From Syngnathus acus (taxonomy: Eukaryota; Chordata; Actinopteri; Syngnathiformes; Syngnathidae), in the NCBI RefSeq assembly GCF_901709675.1, contig NC_051095.1:24808456-24872455 (forward strand): DNA of 64,000 nt, in the 5' to 3' direction. The notes under the pieces were generated by a model that worked only from the letters and a program-made list of their open reading frames with translations, ran no database searches and was not told the origin of the DNA. The position numbers and the translations under genes were made by a program. The number at the start of each line of letters is the position of its first letter. Within the stretch, counting starts at the first letter, position 1. Below are positions 24,826-34,043 of this stretch, piece by piece.

Positions 24826-24905
24826 TGCAGGGAGTCGCTGATGGTGTAGGGGTGCACTTGTGTGCCGACACCGTGAGTTCGATTCCCACGTATGACGGTG
24901 TGAAT
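24826..24905 (+). repeat. tRNA-like SINE head or tRNA pseudogene
   Basis: An A-box-like TGGTGTAGGGG (about 24840) and a B-box-like AGTTCGATTCC (about 24877) are spaced as in an RNA polymerase III internal promoter. The acceptor stem does not pair, so it is not a working tRNA. The following GACGGTGTGAATGTGTG is common after SINE heads in fish. Confidence 0.45.
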
Positions 24906-25081
24906 GTGTGTGTGAGTGACTAAAAAAATAAAAAATATGTATTTATATTTTCTTTGCCTGGTTGAAAAGCTACCCTAAACAAAGTGTGGGTACATGGAAA
25001 ATGAACACTATTTCATAACACATCACACATAAGTACCTCAATACCTAAATAATACATCAATCGTTTTCTAAATGGATGGAT

Positions 25082-25128
25082 GATTAGCACCTATCACATC
25101 TGGCTGTCAGATGTGATAGGTGCTAATC
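25082..25128. repeat. perfect 21-bp hairpin
   Basis: Arms GATTAGCACCTATCACATCT+G (25082-25102) and their exact complement (25108-25128) enclose a 5-nt loop. With a 3-nt bulge the pairing extends into the flanking AATGGATGG/CCATCCATT. Confidence 0.92.
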
Positions 25129-25204
25129 CATCCATTAAAAAGTGCAATACACTCACCCCTGGTGTAGACTGTCTCGCCGCTAGACAGTCTACACCAGCCG
25201 CTAG

Positions 25205-25963
25205 TAGGGGTGTAACGATTCATCGATACACATCGATTAATCGATATAATGCTCTACGATTTATTGGCATCGATGCTAAACGTAAACATCGATTTATATC
25301 GCCGTGTTTGACCTTGGACATTAGACGCGACTTTATTTTGAAATCCAGTTCATTGTTGCTTGCTTCCTCTTTCCGGGAGCAGTACGCGGCGTGTTGTGTT
25401 GTGAGCAGAGCAGGCACGTGAAAGGGGAGCCGACAACTACGCGGCTCCTGGGCTGGTGCTATGGCTAGTGTCCAAGAAGACGAGGAAACTCGCTCCCCTT
25501 TGGGCTTCAAGTCATTCGTTTGGAAGCACTTTGGATTCCAAAGAAAAGATGGCTCAACGGACAATTAAAATTATTGTAAATAAATAGTTCAGTAATGCAC
25601 TTTAAAGTTAATGGTATTACAAAAAAAGAAAGAATATTCATTTTTCTATACTTATATGAGAAAAAATATAGGAATTTGATAAAGTTCAGTGTTAAAATAA
25701 GCACTTTGTATACTACAATACTCTTGTAATTTCCTAAATAAAGAGTTTGCAGTACCTTGTTGATTTTGCGTATGAATTGTTATAAATCAGGATATTATTT
25801 ATTATTTAAAAAAAAAATAAAAAAATATCGATCGTGGAGCACTATATCGTGATGTATCGTGAATGAATCACAGCAGGCTTTAAGATATCGGCAAATATCG
25901 TATCGTGGTTCTTTGTATCGATATGATATCGTATCGTGACAAAACCCGCGATTTACACCCCTA
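25205..25963 (-). mobile_element. Ac-like hAT derivative, family Z (TAGGGGTGTAA ends), copy 1
   Basis: TIRs are TAGGGGTGTAACGATTC and GATTTACACCCCTA; a perfect GCCGCTAG duplication is at 25197-25204 and 25964-25971. Relative to the copies at 31758-34035 and 60699-61463 it is inverted. It is rich in ATCGAT and GATATC motifs near both ends. A short start of a ZBED-type transposase is kept at 25461. Confidence 0.92.
25461..25568 (+). pseudogene. ZBED-type hAT transposase N-terminal stub
   Basis: It reads MASVQEDEETRSPLGFKSF then VWKHFGFQRKDGSTDN and stops, just before the BED finger that is present in the longer copy at 33449-33778. The deletion junction after DGSTD is the same in the 61100-61207 copy. 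Confidence 0.72.
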
Positions 25964-26039
25964 GCCGCTAGACATTCTACACCAGTGTATTGTACTTTTT
26001 AATTGGAACACCAGGGAGAGGTACTGTTCTACTACTATT

Positions 26040-26196
26040 GTTGACCAAGGTAGTTGCTCCACCAAAAAGGACAAAAGTTGACGAAGAAGAAATTTACCCC
26101 AGTAAACTTAACATTGCAGAACCAAAGAAGCGAAAGTTAGAAAGTGAGCATCACTGCTCCCACAGAGTGCAATGTCATTCTCAATTTAGGTGAGTA
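26040..26196 (+). other. unrecognised open stretch with basic motifs and a splice donor
   Basis: The frame reads VVAPPKRTKVDEEE and EPKKRKLESEHH, two basic nuclear-signal-like clusters, and meets a strong donor AG|GTGAGT at 26189-26196. No acceptor with a good pyrimidine tract is obvious. It may be an exon of a transposon or a host gene; I cannot identify it. Confidence 0.25.
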
Positions 26197-26394
26197 AGAT
26201 ATATTCCACAGTACCCATGTGTTCATAAGCACTTAAGTGCAGGTACACATGCGACAAACATCAATAGTGCACATCACTTCTGTCACTCGCCTGTTTTTTT
26301 ACCCACCACTTGCATTTTTCTTAACACAGATTACACACTGCTGTGCACAGTGCACACACTGCACACACAAAGTCGTCTGAGCTCATTTCTGTTC

Positions 26395-26700
26395 GTCAAC
26401 TTTTATTCAAACGTCCAGTTTATTTGTTACTGCTATATTCAAATCATGTTGAACTGGTCAAATCTGTTTTAATTTTGTTACTTTTGTCTTCATGGTATAT
26501 GGTGGTATATAGGTTGCACTGTAGTAATTTAGATTGTGTGTCTGGTAGTGAAACCTTGGTTGTAATCGGGACGGGACTAGATAAGCAGAATTGCTTCCTC
26601 CCGCTTCCTTTTTCGACAAGCCATGTCAAACAAATGTGAAATGAAACTGTAATAAGTGTTTTCTTTATGTACTTGCCGAAATAAACAAATCAAATCAAAA
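26395..26700 (+). repeat. interspersed repeat E, uninterrupted copy
   Basis: This matches the sequence at 52828-52866, 55862-55937 and 57441-57620, where the other copy is opened by a LINE and a hAT element. Shared words include TATATGGTGGTATATA, TTTAGATTGTGTGTCTGGTA and TTTTCGACAAGyCATGTCAA. It serves as the empty-site reference for both insertions. Confidence 0.72.
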
Positions 26701-26918
26701 TCAATAAAGCTTCATCTATGGAACGCTGCGATGAATGGAGTGTTGTGTTTAATTATATTCAACAATAAAACATATTTCACCACTTGTAATTGTTTAACTA
26801 ACTTTAATCCACAAAGGTTAAGGCTATATACCTACGTTCTAATAAGTGGCCCACTCCCTCCTATATGTTTATGTATTTGGCCTTCATTGAAAAACGTTTG
26901 GACACCCCTGGTCTACAC

Positions 26919-27662
26919 CCTCATTGTTGCCAGTCAGTAACAATGCAAATATAGACCAAAAACTACAAACACCGCCTCCGAGTGAGAATTGAACCTGTGC
27001 TTTCTGCACTGGTCAGGTAAATGAGCCCAGTGCCAGGATAAAATATTGGATCTTAATGTCAATGTTTTGACTTCAGAGCACTTGATCCTTTAGCACTTGA
27101 TCCTTTGAGGTCCTCAGCAACAAGGTACAGCAAGCTGGTGCAGGTGGCGGTGCAGCCTCCAGCCTGCATGCAGGAGAATTAAAGTCCAAGAAAACTATTA
27201 ATAATAATATTTTATAGCAGCCACATTTCCAGTAGATGCTTTTGCCAAAATGTTACCTCGCTATAACTATTATAGTTCGTAGATATCAAACGTTTTCTTT
27301 TTTCAGGAAACCAATCAATAGTCCAATGATTACACGAGCAAGCTCGCTGTACTTTGATGCTGGCTGGCATACGGCCAAACAATGAAGATATAATCAACTC
27401 AAAAAATATTGGACAAGTGAGGCCAATTCACTCATCAACCAGACCAGACCCTGCCTCTTGGCCACTATAAAAAAAAAACATAAATATAAAGAGAACACAT
27501 TTCAGTTTTCAAGTCCAGGTATTTACATTTGGACGTGAAGAACAATTACATAAGAATTATAGAACCCGTCTCAGAAGAAGCCTTGCAAGCCCAAGCCAAG
27601 ACATCACTTCTTCATTGTTTCACAGATGGGCTTCAGCATGAGCAAATCTTTCTCAAAACATA
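26919..27662. other. unassigned sequence
   Basis: I see no gene or element boundary that I can support here. A short CTTGATCCTTTAGCA duplication lies near 27080-27105. Confidence 0.4.
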
Positions 27663-28270
27663 CCGTATTGGCCCGACGGTGTTTTTTGCATTGAAATAAG
27701 ACTGAAAAAGTGGTGGGGGTCGTCTTACATTTGGGGTCTAGACATTATACCCATTCACAACGCTAGGTGGGGCCACATATCTTTAAAGCGAATGCTGAAC
27801 TTGACTCCCCAGGCCAAACCCTAACCCTGTCACGAAGAAGATAAATAAAAATAGCGGTAGCACGAAGAAGAAAAATATATTTTTTTCCTTATTCAGATTT
27901 GTTTCAAGACTACAGTTAGTTAGACTTCACTTTGATGGTTAATGCAGTTATTGCAATTTTGTTGTTTTATCACAGTAGATTGGCTTATTTACATTTCAAA
28001 AACCAGAAGCCATTCGTTTACAAATGTGATTCCACTTCAGTTTACATATTTAAATTTTCCGATATTAAATGTGATACAGTTTTTGCATGATTTGAATGAG
28101 GCAAAATAACATGCTTTTTCTCTCGAATATATTGTTATAATCATTTGTTTCAGATGTACTGTAATTATTTTCTGTATAAAAATTAAATTCTGTCTTCAAA
28201 AAGTCTTTTTTCAAACTTGAGTCTTGAAAAAGAGGGGGTCGTCTTATAATCAGGGTCGTATTATATTCGG
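27663..28270. mobile_element. TIR element family A, short complete copy
   Basis: It runs from CCGTATTGGCCCGACGG to CGGGCCAATACGG, bordered by TA at 27661-27662 and 28271-28272. It shares internal blocks (for example CAATTTTGTTGTTTTATCAC) with 36871-38363 but lacks about 0.9 kb of the interior. Subterminal copies of GTCGTCTTA-type words repeat near both ends. Confidence 0.88.
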
Positions 28271-28984
28271 GCCAATACGGTAAGTCTTTCTAGTCTTTTA
28301 GTCTTTACTCTTTTCTTTTTTAAATTAAAACAGGGGACTGATTTATTGTTTTGTTGCGGTGTTGTTTAGTTTCTCATAAGGTTGATGTTTATCAGGTCCC
28401 TCAAAAACTGATATGATACGCCCTCCAAACACTAATGCCAGCTTCATAATTGTCAAATTTTTAGTTAACTGGTGAGAACGTCTCTGATAGGGAGGAGACA
28501 TATAATGAAATAAAAAAAAGAAAATTATCTCTCAAGAAATATTGTTAAAAGCCCCCTTGAGTTAATTCAGTTGCTCGCGGACTTCCAATCAAAAGCTTCT
28601 AACACTCTCGCTCGCTCCGTTACGCAAACACACTAACACTTGAAATTTACATTTCAAAGGCTTTTGTGTTGCTGAATTACCTGATTTCATGCTTCACATT
28701 TTAGGACACTGAAACAGAGGAATAAAAAGAGGAAAAACATTCAACAAGGGATCAAAGAGTGAAACATGGCACAGAAGGAGCCTGAGGGCCGTGATGGCAA
28801 CAGTGCTGAAGAGCCTAAAATTTGGGATTGATTCCTCCTGAGGTTTATGATTTTCATTTACACACTGTATATTTACATGACTCTGCTAATTTTTGGTAGT
28901 TAAAAGTTGTGCAGTGAGGAAGAAAGTGACAAAACTTAGGTGGAGTGAGATGTTTTCAAAATCTCACAGATGCAAGTATACCTT
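28271..28984. other. unassigned sequence
   Basis: A 21-codon frame at 28766 (MAQKEPEGRDGNSAEEPKIWD) follows a good start context and an ACATTTTAG acceptor-like site. It is too short and unrecognised to be called a gene. Confidence 0.3.
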
Positions 28985-29560
28985 GGCGCAGGGACAAGTC
29001 GCGTTTTTTTTTTTCATGGTTTGGGTGGGGGGGCGACTTATAGTCAGGAGCGATTTATATGTGAAATTTTTCATTAATTTTTACTTGATCATTAACACAT
29101 TACTTACTAGTATAGTTGATCACTTCACATGTTATTTTCACTTTAAACCGCATGAGGGCGCACTATGGTTGTGGAATAATTGGAGCCTCACTGACAATGA
29201 GTTCCATTCACTGACTTCCGCAGTCAGGAGATTTAATGATTTGGAGTGACACAGATGGTTAGATAAACTTGTTATTTATGTTATAGTTATTTGACATATT
29301 ATTTAGAGTAGCAACGTGTATGTTGTTAGACTTCAGTAGTTTCCGATTGTCTAGTGATGCAGTGAAGGCGGTGGGGGTGGGTGGGGGATGGGAAGAGCGA
29401 TCCAGGGCGCTTGCTTGGAGCAAACACACATATGTTGAGCTCTTGTTTTGTGAAATAAAGAGCCGGTTACCAAACCCACGTCTTGCCTGGTACTTTGGTA
29501 ACGCTACAATATCGTTATATACGTACGTAGATCTGTTGAATAATTGGAGCCGCAACTGAC
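28985..29560. mobile_element. TIR element family B, damaged copy
   Basis: It retains GGTTTGGGTGGGGGGGCGAC and a decayed GGAGCGATTTATATG, plus the interior shared with 16807-17599 (TTAATTTTTACTTGATCATTAACACATTAC) and with 49265-50040 (AATAAAGAGCCG, ACCAAACCCACGTCTT). The outer TIRs are missing. Confidence 0.6.
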
Positions 29561-29778
29561 GACGAGGCTGACGTCAGCAGCGCACGTAGGTCAGGTGTTG
29601 TGCTCAATTTGGTTCCCCCGTGAGGATTTGTTTCCCCTGCGCACGCCTTGTTTGGAAAGCGAAAAACCGATGTACGGCGTCGTACGGCCTCAGCACTATG
29701 TTGTTTTCAATAAAAACATGAAGAACACACGTTTGCGTCAGTCAATTTTAATTTGTAGAAAGGATTATTCTCATATTA

Positions 29779-30688
29779 CCGTTTTTTTCCGTGTATAATA
29801 CGCAAAATTTAACTAATTTATTGTCCTAAAATCCGGGGTGCGCATTATACATGGGTACAATTTTTTTTCAATTTTTTTTTTTAATAAATTTTTATTTTTT
29901 TTTTTTTAAGAAAATCATGGTACTGGTACGAGTATTGATTTATGTATTGTTCTCTTCTTGTCATGTTGTGAAAGAATGTGGGTTGAATAAATACCGAAAG
30001 AACAATAGTGTGTTTGTACTGTGCTCTGGTCATTTCGTCAAAGAAGGGATAATAGTCCTCTTCTCTTCTTGAATGACAATGAATGTGATAGTTTAATACA
30101 ATCAGCAAATAACAAAATGCGTATTACAGGTAATATTTTATTTCACAACACTTTGCCTTGTTCCTTTCGTCTCTGCTGTTCACTTCAAACACGCTCCATA
30201 CGAACGCAATGCTCTCGTATCAGACGCTTGCTCGATCACCTGCTCGTTTGCTGTCACAATGTACCCTACACAAATCCGAAACATTTGTTGCGGCTCCGAG
30301 TCACGACGAGGGGCAAGTTTTGGTTTCCAAGGGTGTTATTATTCCTTTTCAACGTCTCTCCCATACAGAGCCGCCTTTTTCACATGTCCGCACGTCACTT
30401 TCCTCTCTTTTCATCTGATCGCGGTGGTGCCTTTATGGGCAGTCGGAGAAATCAACGCCAACAAAAAAAATACATCCAGCCTAGTTAAGACCATACCAAA
30501 GACTATAAAAATGGGACCCATTGCCTCCCTGCGTGTGTGACGATCATTGGGACTTAAAAAAAGAAAAAAAAAAAAAAAAAAAAATTGGGTGCGTATTATA
30601 CATGGGTACAGGCTTTTTTCCAGCATCAACATGCCATTGTTAGGGTGCGTATTATACATGGGGGCGTATTATACACGGAAAAAAACGG
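29779..30688. mobile_element. TIR element family C (CCGTTTTTTTCC), complete copy
   Basis: It starts CCGTTTTTTTCCGTGTATAA and ends with the reverse complement, bordered by TA (29777-29778, 30689-30690). The word GTATAATACGC or its complement occurs about five times in the two end regions. The interior matches 32620-33065 of the other copy, with an internal deletion next to the A-rich tail (30553-30583). Confidence 0.88.
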
Positions 30689-30985
30689 TATTTCTTTAAG
30701 TTCATTCGTGTTCTGCCGTTGAAACGAGGTGCATCCAAAGACCAATCGTACAAACGGAACACTCATTCACTTCACCAAAAAGCAACGATATAATTACGTG
30801 AGCTCTTTGCATAAACCTCGACGCAAAGGAGCTCCACTTTTTGGGGAGCATTACACGCTACAAGGAGTATATATTACAAAGGAGACCTTATACGTAATTG
30901 TGATCATCATTCATCCATTTTCATGACTCAGGTATTTTCAAAACAACTTAATATTGTTGCATTTATTAATTTTCTTTAAAATGAC

Positions 30986-31679
30986 AGTGCATTATAATTA
31001 AATGCAGACACTATAGCAATGTCAAACGTGTTCTTTTAAGAAGAAGCCACACGTTTTGTGACGAAATCATTCATAACGAGAATGATTTAAGTGAATTGAT
31101 TTGAATGAATGAATGAATGAATGAATGAATGAATGAATGAATGAATGAATGAATGAATGAGAAGAAATTTCAGTTCTGAAGGCTCCTTTTGTCCCAAGCA
31201 AAGTGACAGGTGGTGGGGAGGGGGGATAAAAATTGTAACAGGAACAGGAATTGTTCCCCCCCTGTAATTTGTGCTAGGAATGCGAGAACCTGTTCAAATT
31301 TGCCACACTACCTGAACAGACCCCCAGGAAGACAAAAAAAAAAAAACAGTTGGAGTCCAGGACTTACCGTTCTCAAAATGGGAGGGGGGCACAAATTCTC
31401 ACGGGTTGGCATTTTTATAGAGTTCCTGATACAATTTTCATCCCCTCCGCCCACCACCTGTCACTTTGCTTGGGACAAAAGGAGCCTTCAGAACTAAAAT
31501 GTCTTCTCATTCATTCATTCATTCATTCATTCATTCATTCATTCATTCATTCATTCATTCAAATCAATTCACTTAAAGCATTCTTGTTATGAATGATTTC
31601 GTCACAAAACGTGTGTTGCTTTTTCTTAAATGAACACGTTTGACATTGCTATAGTGTCTGCATTTAATTATAATGCACT
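30986..31679. repeat. 694-bp palindromic element with mirrored GAAT microsatellites
   Basis: Left arm from AGTGCATTATAATTAAATGC (30986) and right arm ending GCATTTAATTATAATGCACT (31679) are complementary over about 250 bases each. Paired blocks include CCTTTTGTCCCAAGCAAAGT with its complement and CAAACGTGTTC with GAACACGTTTG. A GAATn array (31108-31159) faces an ATTCn array (31509-31561) at the mirrored position. The centre (about 31235-31430) pairs only weakly. Confidence 0.9.
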
Positions 31680-32133
31680 AACAAGCAGGTGACAGGTGTG
31701 GGTGATTTCCTGATTAGGGGCGTGGTCAAATGGCAGGTGCCGCAGGCACGTAACAAGTAGGGGTGTAAATCGCGGGTTTTGTCACAATACGATATCATAT
31801 CGAAGAACCACGATACGATATTTGCCGATATCTTAAAGCCTGCTGTGATTCATTCACGATACATCACAATATAGTGCTCTACGATCGATATAGAACAATA
31901 TCCTGATTTATAACAATTCATACGCAAAATCAACAAGGTACTGCAAACTCTTTATTTAGGAAATTACAAGAGTATTTTAGTATACGAAGTGCTTATTTTA
32001 ACACTGAACTTTATCAAATTCCTATATTTTTTCTCATATAAGTAAGTAAAGAAAAATGAATATTCTTCCTTTTTTTGTAATACCATTAACTTTAAAGTGC
32101 ATTACTGAACTATTTAATTACAAAACAAAAATA

Positions 32134-33399
32134 CCGTTTTTTCCCATGTATAATGCGCAAAATTTAACTAATTTATTGTCCTAAAATCCGGGGTGCGCAT
32201 TATACATGGGTAAAAAAATTAAACATTTATTTTTTTATTTTTTTTTATTTTTTTTTTTAAGAAAATCAAGGTACAACAATTTTTGAAGAAAATCTTGTCA
32301 CGGATGGAGTGTGGAAAGGAAGAGGGCGACCAAGTGCAGCTTGAACCAGGGTTCATTGGAGGAACTCAAAACACAGACTTGGTAAACTAACATAACTCTC
32401 TAACAAAACCAACAACAGGACTGACCGACAAAGACGTGGAACAAAAAGACAGGGGGACATTACCAAAGACAGGAACAGAAACCTGTGTTATTGTCAAATA
32501 TTGTTTGTTTTTTAATCTCCATCGCGGACTGGACGTCATACAGAGGCAGTATCACTGCGCATGCGCACTATGGATCCGATGCGAATAGTCCTCTTCTCTT
32601 CTTGACTGACAATGAATGTGATAGTTTAATACATACAATCAGCAAATAACAAAATACGTATTACAGGTAATATTTTATTTCACAACACTTTGCCTTGTTC
32701 CTTTCGTCTCTGCTGTTCACTTCAAACACGCTCCATACGAACGCAATGCTCTCGTATCAGACGCTTGCTCGATCACCTGCTCGTTTGCTGTCACAATGTA
32801 CCCTACACAAATCCGAAACATTTGTTGCGGCTCCGAGTCACGACGAGGGGCAAGTTTTGGTTTCCAAGGGTGTTTTTATTCCTCTTCAACTTCTCTCCCA
32901 TACAGAGCAGCCTTTTTCACATGTCCGCACGTCACTTTCCTCTCTTTTCATTTTAACCTAACTGATCGCGGTGGTGCCTTTATGGGCAGTCGGAGAAATC
33001 AACGCCAACAAAAAAAATACATCCAGCCTAGTTATGACCATACCAAAGACTATAAAAATGGGACCCATTGCCTCCCTACTTGGCACTCAGCATTAAGGGT
33101 TGGAATTGGGGGGTTAGATCACCAAATGATTCCCGAGCGCGGCGCCGCTGCTGCTCACTGCTCCCCTCTCCCCCAGGGGATGGATCAAAATCACACGGGG
33201 ATGGGTCAAATGCAGAGGACAAATTTCACCACACCCAGATGCGTGTGTGACGATCATTGGGACTTTAAAAAAAAAAAAAAAAAAAAAGTAAAAATTTGGG
33301 TGCGTATTATACATGGGTACAGGCTTTTTTCCAGCATTGACATGCCATTTTTAGGGTGCGTATTATACATGGGGGCGCATTATACATGGAAAAAAACGG
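32134..33399. mobile_element. TIR element family C nested in family Z hAT
   Basis: Ends are CCGTTTTTTCCCATGTATAA and TATACATGGAAAAAAACGG, bordered by TA (32132-32133, 33400-33401). It is longer than 29779-30688, with extra sequence at 32285-32580 and 33075-33240. Confidence 0.88.
33066..33286 (+). repeat. SINE-like segment with A tail inside family C element
   Basis: A GC-rich stretch with CTGCTCACTGCTCCCCTC and GGTCAAATGCAGAGGACAAA ends at CGATCATTGGGAC followed by an A run. In the other family C copy most of it is missing while the last CGATCATTGGGAC and A run remain. Its class is uncertain. Confidence 0.35.
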
Positions 33400-33448
33400 T
33401 AAGTTCTTTATAATGAATGTAGTAAACATTACACCTTGACCATATGTT

Positions 33449-33778
33449 CTAATGCAAAAAAAAAAACATTCTCTTGCAATACCAGAGAAGTTTAGAGTTT
33501 TTACTTAGCATTTGGGGGAAAAATGTGCTCACGGAGGGCGTCGTGTCCGTGTTGTTTTCGCTGCCGCTGCTTGAGGGAGAGATGTCGTGTTTTTTCTTTA
33601 AATGTGCGGCGAGATTTGTGGTGTTCCCTGAATATCTGATCACCGCATGGCAGGATTTACAAACTGCACGTGTCTTGTCCGTTGAGCCATCTTTTCTTTG
33701 GAATCCAAAGTGCTTCCAAACGAATGACTTGAAGCCCAAAGGGGAGCGAATTTCCTCGTCTTCTTGGACACTAGCCAT
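33449..33778 (-). pseudogene. ZBED-type hAT transposase N-terminus with BED finger
   Basis: The frame reads MASVQEDEEIRSPLGFKSF, then KTRAVCKSCHAVIRYSGNT and NLAAHLKKKHD. The C-x2-C ... H-x4-H arrangement is a BED zinc finger, which binds the ends of hAT elements. It is followed by a Ser/Thr linker and is cut off near the nested family C element, so the catalytic core and the hAT dimerisation region are missing. This is the best preserved coding piece of family Z in the window. Confidence 0.8.
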
Positions 33779-34043
33779 AGCACCAGCCCAGGAGCCGCGT
33801 AGTTGTCGGCTCCCCTTTCACGTGCCTGCTCTGCTCACAACACAACACGCCGCGCACTGCTCCCGGAAAGAGGAAGCAAGCAACAATGAACTGGATTTCA
33901 AAATAAAGTCGCGTCTAATGTCCGAGGTCAAAAACAGGCGATATAGATCGATGTTTACGTTTAGCATCGATGCCAACAAATCGGAGAGAATTATATCGAT
34001 TAATCGATGTGTATCGATGAATCGTTACACCCCTAGTAACAAG

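Larger units (their letters stand above)
25137..26000. repeat. larger inverted repeat opened by a hAT insertion
   Basis: AAAAAGTGCAATACACT (25137-25153) pairs with AGTGTATTGTACTTTTT (25984-26000), one mismatch. Inside the left part is a second perfect hairpin, CTGGTGTAGACTGTCT (25159-25174) with its complement at 25182-25197. The unit GCCGCTAGACAnTCTACACCA is present on both sides of the hAT element at 25205-25963. Confidence 0.75.
25195..26910. mobile_element. possible hAT element ending in GTTTGGACACCCCTG
   Basis: The right end 26896-26910 is a family G-type hAT terminus. The octamer GTCTACAC follows it (26911-26918) and also precedes CAG at 25187-25194, which would fit a duplication. The left end does not look like a family G terminus, so the boundary is uncertain. 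Confidence 0.4.
31758..34035 (-). mobile_element. Ac-like hAT derivative, family Z, longest copy, opened by a family C element
   Basis: Ends are TAGGGGTGTAAATCGCG and CGTTACACCCCTA with a perfect GTAACAAG duplication (31750-31757, 34036-34043). A complete family C element lies at 32134-33399. The remainder keeps the N-terminal part of a ZBED-type transposase including its BED finger (33449-33778). Confidence 0.92.

Noticed and set aside
24837-24900. Functional tRNA gene
   Set aside because: Internal promoter boxes are present but the acceptor stem does not pair.
30021-30540. 155- and 93-residue frames, also seen at 32690-33413
   Set aside because: They recur in two family C copies but in several frames at once and with no recognisable motif; likely noncoding interior of the element.
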